Assembly: GCA_019802505.1 (NCBI GenBank)
Contig: JAFMOC010000078.1
Location: 1,262,501 to 1,326,500 of the forward strand
Length of the DNA stretch: 64,000 nt
DNA from: Corydoras sp. C115
Lineage: Eukaryota; Chordata; Actinopteri; Siluriformes; Callichthyidae
Direction of reading: 5' to 3'
Below are positions 25,501-34,500 of this stretch, one piece after another. The notes beneath the pieces are model-generated. The model saw only the letters and a list, made by a program, of their open reading frames with translations, was not told the origin of the DNA and searched no databases. The position numbers and the translations under genes were made by a program. Position 1 is the first letter of the stretch. Each line of letters starts with the position of its first letter.

Positions 25501-28500
25501 GTGGGAGCGTTTTCCGTGGACCGACGCACGTGGACCCGTGTGGTCGGTACCCGGGAGCGCTCACTAGGTGCGAGCGGCTGAACGCTACACCTCCGCGTTA
25601 GCTGCCCTCATCCGGGGAAGAACGGACAGCCTCTAACAATATGGCTCAAGAGTTTTCATATTAGTGATTTTTAGCATGCTGTCAACCGTCCACCCCACAG
25701 CTTAATTTAGGGCGTGCATTAATTCTATTCATAGAAAACATACAAAATACGTGTAATATTTTCCCTAACTTTATACTTAATTAGCTTTTTTATTTTATCT
25801 TGAAGATATGTTTATATACAGTGTATCTTAAACTAATCTATCTTATCAGGGCGGCATGGAGGCTTAGTGGTTCTCATGTTCGCCTCTCAGCGCTGGGGAT
25901 TCGAATGCCAATCTGGGTGGAGTTTCTACATTCTCCCCCTGTCCGTGTGTGTTTTCTCCGGATATCATGCTTTCCTCCCACAGTCCAAAAACATGTATTC
26001 GAGGTGAGTTGAATGCTCTAAATTGCCCCATATAGTGTGTGTCTGTATGAGTGAGTGAGTGTGCCCAGTGATAGATTGGTGACCTGTCCTGCATAGCACC
26101 TGAAACATTCTCACCTGGATGGACATGGACATGGGGACCAACCCCCACTCCCCACTCCCCCGCAAGGATTAAGTGGAAATGAGTGAATGAATAATTTATT
26201 TTATCTTATAGTCTTTAAACTCGATTTAAACAATACGCTACACAAAAAACAGTTATAAGCATACTTATATAAATTAAAGAAAATGTTCTTTCCGTTTTGT
26301 GCCGTATGTGTAGTACCCTGCACATGAAGCATACTTTATGTACTGTAAATACAGGGGTGAGCCGTGCATTGCACACCTAGGAGAGTGATGCTCCATCTGA
26401 ATCAATCCACCTGTCAGTAAGTATTTTATGGCTGTAACAACTTTTTATGATGCAGAAATGCATTGCAGGTGGATAACTCGTGTAGCCAAAAAAAAAAAAA
26501 AACACAAAAATGACTTAAACAATTATTAAACTGATCTGGTGTATGATGTTAAAATGTATAAAGTTTAAATAATAATTAGTTAATAAAAAAAAACACTTTT
26601 GCTTTTAACTCACCAGGCTCCAGAGACCAGCACTCTTCTTGTTTAGGACACACCTTTGCAGTGGAATAGATGCTGTCCATCTGACTCAGGATGGAATTAT
26701 ACTAATAAATAAAGCAATGATTTAAAGGTTAATAAATGATGTGTTATCTAATGGATTAGTTGATATTTTGAACAAACACAGGAATTGCAATCATGCACCT
26801 TCATATTTTTCAACTTCTAATCAATTATTATTATCATTATTATCCATCCATCCATTATCTTCCACTTTATCCTATATTAGGGTCATGGGGGGGGTTCCCC
26901 ATGCCCATCCAGGGGAGAGCGTTTTGGGCGCTGGGCAGATACACCCAGGACAGGGCGCCAATCTATCACTGGACACACACTCACTTACACACACACTCTA
27001 TATGGGGCAATTTGGAGAACTCAATTGACCTTGATCCATGTTTTTGGACTGTGGGAGGAACCCGGAGAACCCGGAAGAAACCCACACGGACACGGGAGAA
27101 CATGGAAACTCCACACAGATTCAACCCGGAATCCCTAGTGCTGAGAGGAGAACATGCTAACCACTAAGCCACCGTGCCGCCCCTATTATTGTTATTATTA
27201 TTGTTATTGTTATTATTATTATTATTAGGGCGGCACGGTGGTTTAGTGTTTAGCATGTTCTCCTCTCAGCACTAGGGATTCCCGGTTCGAATCCCCATCT
27301 GGGTGGAGTTTCCATGTTCTCCCCGTGTCTTCGTGGGTTTCCTCTGGGTTCTCCGATTTCCTCCCACAGTCCAAAAACATGGATCAAGGTCAATTGAGTT
27401 CTCCAAATTGCCCCATATAGAGTGTGTCTGTGTGAGTGAGTGTGTGTCCAGCGATAGATTGGCGCCCTGTCCTGGGTGTATCTGCCCAGCGCCCGAAACG
27501 TTCTCCCCTGGATGGGCATGGGGAACCCCACCACGATCCTAATAGAGGATAAAGCGGAAGATAATGGATGGATTATTATTATTATTATTATTATTTTATT
27601 ATATATTTTTTTTACATCTGGTTGTGAGGACAGCATGCAGACTAACCTTCTCTCTCTCATCAGTGGGCAGGTTGGCAGGTCCCAGGATATTAATCTTTTT
27701 GATGATTTTTTTAAGGTCTGGATTTGTAAAGGTGTCCATAAGGGCGTCAGGAAAAGTGTTCTTCGCCTTCTGTCCCCATGCCTCTGCAAACGCTTGCTCC
27801 TCCAGATTTGCCAGCACCTAAACAAAACGTTGGACATGTTAATTCAAGTGATTAACTCATTCTCCTCTCATTGCTGGGGTTTCAGGTTCGAATCCCGATC
27901 TGCACGGAGTTTCCATGTTCTTCCTGTGTCCGTGTGGGTTTCATTCACAGTCAAAAAACATGGATTTACGGTGAGTTGGCTGCTCTAAATTGCCCCTATA
28001 AAGTGTGTGTATCTGTGTGACTGAGTGTTTGTGCAGAGATTGTGCACCATGTCCTGGATGTATCTGCCCAGCCCCCGAAATGTTCTCCCCTGGATGGGCA
28101 TGGGGAACCCCACCCACGACTCGAGTACCAGATTAGGATGATGAGACAGGATGTTAATTTAAACTGCTTTAATCTCTTAAGCTTAAGAACCCTTTTGCAG
28201 ATCCTCAGTAACAATATAAAGGATGGAAGCAGCAGAACAGATAATATTCACCATCGCAAAACTATAACTGCATGAGGGGTTTGTTTGTTCGTATATAGAT
28301 TATTCATTCATTCATTCATCATCTCCCGCTTTATCCTCTATAAGGGTCGCAGTGGGGTTCCCCATGCCTATCCAGGGGAGAACGTCTCGGACGCTGGGCA
28401 GATAGACCCAGGACAGGGCGCCAATCCATCACTGGGCACACACTCACTCACACAGACACACTCTATATGGGGCCATCTTGAGAATTCAATTGACTTGATC

Positions 28501-31500
28501 CATGTTTTTGGACTGTGGGAGGAAACCGGAGAACCCGGAGGAAACCCACGCAGACACGGGGAGAACATGGAAACTCCACCCAGATGGGGATTCGAACCGG
28601 GAATCCCTAGTGCTGAGAGGCGAACGTGCCAACCACTATGCCACCATGCCACCCCATTTAATTTATTACGTTATTTATTCATTTTTCACCAATGAGTCCT
28701 TATCATATCTTGTCTTTAGTCGGTGTCCTCTGTGTACCTTCCAAAAGGAAGCACCGTTCACGATCCTGATCTTAGATGAAATAGATTAGCTTGTTCCTGT
28801 AAATTTGTCGTTATATGGCACATCGCCACCATCTGCTTTGAAAGACTTGCTTTATACCAATTTATTAAACATCCCTTCAGAACCGACCTTCAGAACCGTT
28901 TAACATGTTCCACCCACTGACCATGCTTTTGCCATTGGTTCATGCTGATGACATCATCATCACACACGCAATCAATGGATGTTTGTGTGTGTGAGCACTT
29001 TGCTGGCTGAATGTTTATTGAAACGATGTGTGCAGCAGTTATGTTGACCTCTGTTTAAATAGAGGAAGCCTTTATGTTATATGCAAAAGTCTCAATGTTG
29101 ATGTTCTTTCCATGTCCATGGGTTTCCTCCAGAAGCTTCAGTTTTCTGTCACTGTCTTAAAACATGCCAGCAGAAAAATGGGGAAAAGCACTCTGGACCA
29201 TTTTCCAGTGGATACATTGTACACATGGGGCAATTCTGCACAACTGGTAGAGTGAACTGGTAGAGTGCTGGGGTAGGCATCAGCCTCCTCTGTGATCCAG
29301 GATAATCCATCCATCCATCCATTACCTTCCGCTTTATCCTATATTAGGGTCACGAGGGGGTTCCCCATGCCCATCCAGGGGAGAATGTTTCGGGCGCTGG
29401 GCAGATACACCCAGGACAGGGCGGCAATCTATCGCTGGACACACACACACACTATATGGGGCAATTTGGAGAGCTCAATTGACTTGATCCATGTTTTTGG
29501 ACTGTGGGAGGAAACCGGAGAACGCGGAGGAAACCCACGCGGACACGGGGAGAATATGGAAACTCCACCCAGATTGGGAATTGAACCGGGAATGCCTAGC
29601 GCTGAGAGGCGAACGTGCTGACCACTAAGCCACCGTACCGCCCTTGATCAAGGATAAATCCATCCATTATCTTCTGCTTTATCCTTTATTAGGGTCGTGG
29701 GGGGGTTCCCCATGCCCATCCAGGGGAGAACGTTTCGGGCGCTGGGCAGATACACCCAGGACAGGGCGCCAATCCATCGCTGGGCACACACTCACTCACA
29801 CAGACACACTCTAAATGGGACAATTTGGAGAACTCATTCGACTTGATCCATGTTTTTGGACTGTGGGAGGAAACCGGAGAACCCGGAGGAAACCCACGCA
29901 GACATGGGGAGAACATGGAAACTCCACCCAGACTGGGATTCGAACCAGGAATCCCGAGTGCTGACCACTAAGCCACGGTGCCGCCCTTGATCCAGGAGAA
30001 GTGTCTCAGAAAATGAATTAATGAATTCATTCATTATCTCCCGCTTTATCCTCTATTAGGGTCGTGGGGGGGTTCCCCATGCCCATCCAGGGGAGAACAT
30101 CTCAGGCGCTGGGCAGATAGACCCAGGACAGGGCGCCAATCCATCGCTGGGCACACACTCACCCACACAGACACACTCTATATGGGGCAATTTTGAGAAT
30201 TCAATTGACTTGATCCATGTTTTTGGACTGTGGGAGGAAACCGGAGAACCCGGAGGAAACCCTCGCAGACACGGGGAGAACATGGAAACTCCACCCAGAT
30301 GGGGATTCGAACCGGGAATCCCTAGCGCTGAAAGGAGAACATGCTAACCACTAAGCCACTGTGCCGCCTTGGGTTAAATATGGATGATAAATTGTGTAAG
30401 GCAAAAAATAGGTCACTATCACTTTAGAAATCGGCGGAATGTTGGTTCTAGATTTACTCGTTCTCGCTCTGACCCGTATGTCTTCAGTCCCACCTTCCTG
30501 CTCAGGATCAAGGTGCTTTGATCACCTCATTCAAACTATGAAGAACAACAGACATCACACCAGGAACATGGGTTAGGCTCAGCACATGGTCAGATAATAG
30601 ACAAAGGTCACAAGGGTTCACACCTGTTAGGTGTAACACCAGTGGACTGATACCCAAATGCCCCGCTGGTGTTGTGAGCGGTGTTGAGACAGCTGTGTGA
30701 ATGTTTAGAGGTATTCAACAGTTGTCTGATGGGTGTGGGTGTGCTCTCTCTAGATCCCTAACTTCTTTATCTAACTCCATCCATTATCTTCTGCTTTATC
30801 TTCTACTAGGGTTGCGGGGGGGTTCCCCATGCCCATCCAGCGGAGAACGTTTTGGACGTTGGGCAGATACACCCAGGACAAATTTATCACTGGACACACA
30901 CTCACACAGACACACTCTATATGGGGCAATTTGGAGAATTCAACTGACCTTGAGCCATGTTTTTGGACTGTGGGAGGAAACCGGAAAACCCAAAGGAAAC
31001 CCACGAGGACACAGGGAGAAAATGGAAACTCCATCCAGATTGGATTTTGAACCAGGAGTCCCTAGCACTGAGAGGAGAACATCCTAACCACTAAGCCACC
31101 ATGCCACCTCCTTTATCTAACTCATTTTATTAAATACAGCTCATTGTGTCCCCACTGATCATATAGCTGAACTTTGTAGTCCTACAGTTCCATTCTGTAG
31201 TCCATCTGTTGTTCAATCCCTTTACTCTGTTCTCTGATGATCAGGACCCCCCCATAGACCAGGTATTATTAGGGTGGTGGATGATGGTACGAGTGGATCA
31301 GACCCCTGTATGTTCTGAGTGGTGTACTGTTCTCTGTCCAGCAGCACTGCTGTGTCTGATCCACTCGTACCAGAACATTACACTAACACACCATCACCAT
31401 GTCAGCATCACTGCAGTACTGAGCATCATCCACCACCCTAATACCTCCTCTGTGGGGGTCCTGATCATCAGAGAACATACTAAAGCGGGCTAACAAAGTA

Positions 31501-34500
31501 TGTAGAGAAACTAGTATGTATGTAGACTACAAAATGTAGAACTACAAGGTCCATCTATATTTCAATGGATCAGTGAGTGTAGACCTCAGGAGGTGTTCCT
31601 AATAAAATGGCCGGTCAGTGTATATCACAGTGGCATCTGATTGCTTTCCAGAAAAATACAGTCATCTTCCCTTTATATTTAACAAATACCAGGTGGGATA
31701 ATATAAGGGTGGGAGAGGCCTTTCTGAGTAAGATTTGCATGTTCTCCTTATGCCAATTATGTTTGGTAACCTGGAAACACGAATTGACTGTAGATGGGAA
31801 TTACTGAGTTCCTTAGGTGTTTGCTCTGCAAAGATCTGGCAACCTGTCGAGAATTTCCTGCCCTTCACTCTGTGAGTGCTGGGTGATTTAGTCTGTGGGG
31901 GTTGGTGCCAGATGGTCTTGGTTAGGTAGTTCCATAGGGAATTCCACAGGGATTCCAGGTTCGAATCCCAATCTGGGTGGAGTTTCCATGTTCTCCCCGT
32001 GTCTGCGTGGGTTTCCTCCGGGTTCTCCGGTTTCCTCCCACAGTCCAAAAACATGGATCAAGTCAATTGAATTCTCCAAATTGCCCCATATAGAGTGTTT
32101 CTGTGTGAGTGAGTGTGTGCCCAGCGATGGATTGGCGCCCTGTCCTGGGTGTATCTGCCCAGCGCCCGAAACGTTTTCCTCTGGATGGGCATGGGGAACC
32201 CTCCCGCGACCTTAGTTGAGAAAAAGGCGAAGATAATGGATGGCTTATTTATTGTTTATATTCATTCATTATCTTCCGCTTTATCCTCTATTAGGGTCGC
32301 GGTGGGGTTCCCCATGCCCATCCAAGGGAGAACGTTTCGGGCGCTGGGCAGATACACCCAGGACAGGGTGCCAATCTATCACTGGGCACATACTCACTCA
32401 CACAGACACCCACACAGACACACTCTATATGGGGCAATTTGGAGAACCCAATTGACTTGATCCATGTTTTTGGACTATGGGAGGAACCCGGAGGAAACCC
32501 ACGCAGACATGGGGAGAACATGGTAACCACTCAGATGGGGATTCGAATCTACCACTAATCCACCGTGCCGCCCTATTGTTTATATTGTTTTTATAGTTTT
32601 AGTGTGTGCCCAACGATGGATTGGCGCCCTGTCCTGGGTGTATCTGCCCAGCGCCCGAAACGTTCTCCCCCGGAGGACCCTAGTAGAGGACCCTAGTAGA
32701 GGATAAAGCGGGAGAAAATGGATGGATGTATATAGTGTTTCTTACAATAGTCAAACCAATCAGATGTATAGTGTTCGAAAAATCCGAACCCGCAAACAAA
32801 ACAAAGCGACAGTGGCAAGGAAAAAAAACCTAGTGTTGTTTATTTTAAAAGGAAGCAAGCATCACTGGGAGACGTATTTTTCTCGAAATTATTCGAAATG
32901 AGGCAATTTGGGGACAATAAATAAATATGTGAAGCGCAGTTTGACCATCAGATATATTGCGACCTATCAGCTCTAAGAGTAACTTGGTAACTATGGTAAC
33001 CCGGGGAACTCAGCAGCAGAATCTCCGAGTACACATCAAACTTTGAGGCAGATGGTGGAACCACTCCATTCAGCGTTCCCTACGAGGTGCTTAGCGCCGG
33101 TGTTTTTAGTGAAGCGTGTTTGCTTTGGATATTGAACTGAGCCTGACAGAAGGGATAATGTGACGGGCGCTTGTGCATATCAATCCTGCTCAGCACATGG
33201 CTGCTGCGAGAACCCAGCGGGGACGGGTTGACTCAATTTAAAGACGGGACTGTTAAGCACATCTGCATCAACCAAAGAGTCAGAACTTGTTTTTGTGCCT
33301 GATTTCGGTACATTTACATTTACATTTAATCCTTTAGCAGATGCTTTTATCCAAAGCGACCTACAAATGAGCGGCAACGGTGGGTTAGTGGTTAGCATGT
33401 TCTCCTCTCAGCACTATGGATTCCTGGTTCGAATCCCAATCTGGGTGGAGGTTCCATGTTCTCCCCGTGACCGCGGTTCTCCGGTTTCCTTCCACAGTCC
33501 AAAAACATGGATCAAGTCAATTGAGTTCTCTAAATTGCCCCATATAGAGTGTGTCTGTGACAGTGAGTGTGCGCCCAGCGATAGATTGGCGCCCTGTCCT
33601 GGGTGTATCTGCCCAGCGCCCGAAACGTTCTCTCCTGGATGGGCATGGGGAACCCCCGCGACCCTAATAAAGGATAAAGGGGAAGATAATGTATGGATGG
33701 ACCTACAAATGAGAACACCACAGGTCAGTAGTTATGGAGAAAACCAGCTACACTGTAGAATTATCAAACCTGGTTGTTATCTGAGCAGCATGGTGGCTTA
33801 GTGGTTAGCATGTTCTCCTCTCAGCACTAGGGATTCCTGGTTCGAATCCCAATCTGGGTGGAGTTTCCATGTTCTCCCCGTGTCCACGTGGGTTTCCTCC
33901 GGGTTCTCCGGTTTCCTCCCACAGTCCAAAAACATGGATCAAGTCAATTGAGTTCTCCAAATTGCCCCATATAGAGTGTGTATGTGTGTGAGTGAGTGTG
34001 TGCCCAGTGATAGATTGCCGCCCTGTCCAGGGTGTATCTGCCCAGCGCCCGAAATGTTCTCCCCTGGATGGGCATGGGGAACCCCCCCCCATTTTATTTA
34101 TTTATTTTATTTAATTATTTTTTTTCTACAACAGGTGTTTGTTAAAAAGATGCTTCTTCCGTAGTTTCCCAAAAATGCCAATTGACTTAGCCTTATGGAC
34201 AGATTCGGGAAGATGGTTCCATCATTTTGCTCCTCGGTGAGGTGGAATCACCAGGAGCGAAGTCAACGAGCTGGAGTGTAATTGAAAAGATAGAGTGAAG
34301 GTAGGGGGGGGGCACGGTGGCTTAGTGGTTAGCATGTTCTCCTCTCAGCGCTAGGGATTCCCGGTTTGAATCCCAATCTGTCCTGGGTCTATCTGCCCAG
34401 CGCCTGAAACGTTCTCCCCTGGATGGGCATGGGGAACCCCACCGCGAACCTAATAGAGGATAAAGCGGAAGATAATGTATGGATGGATGGAGTGAAGGTA

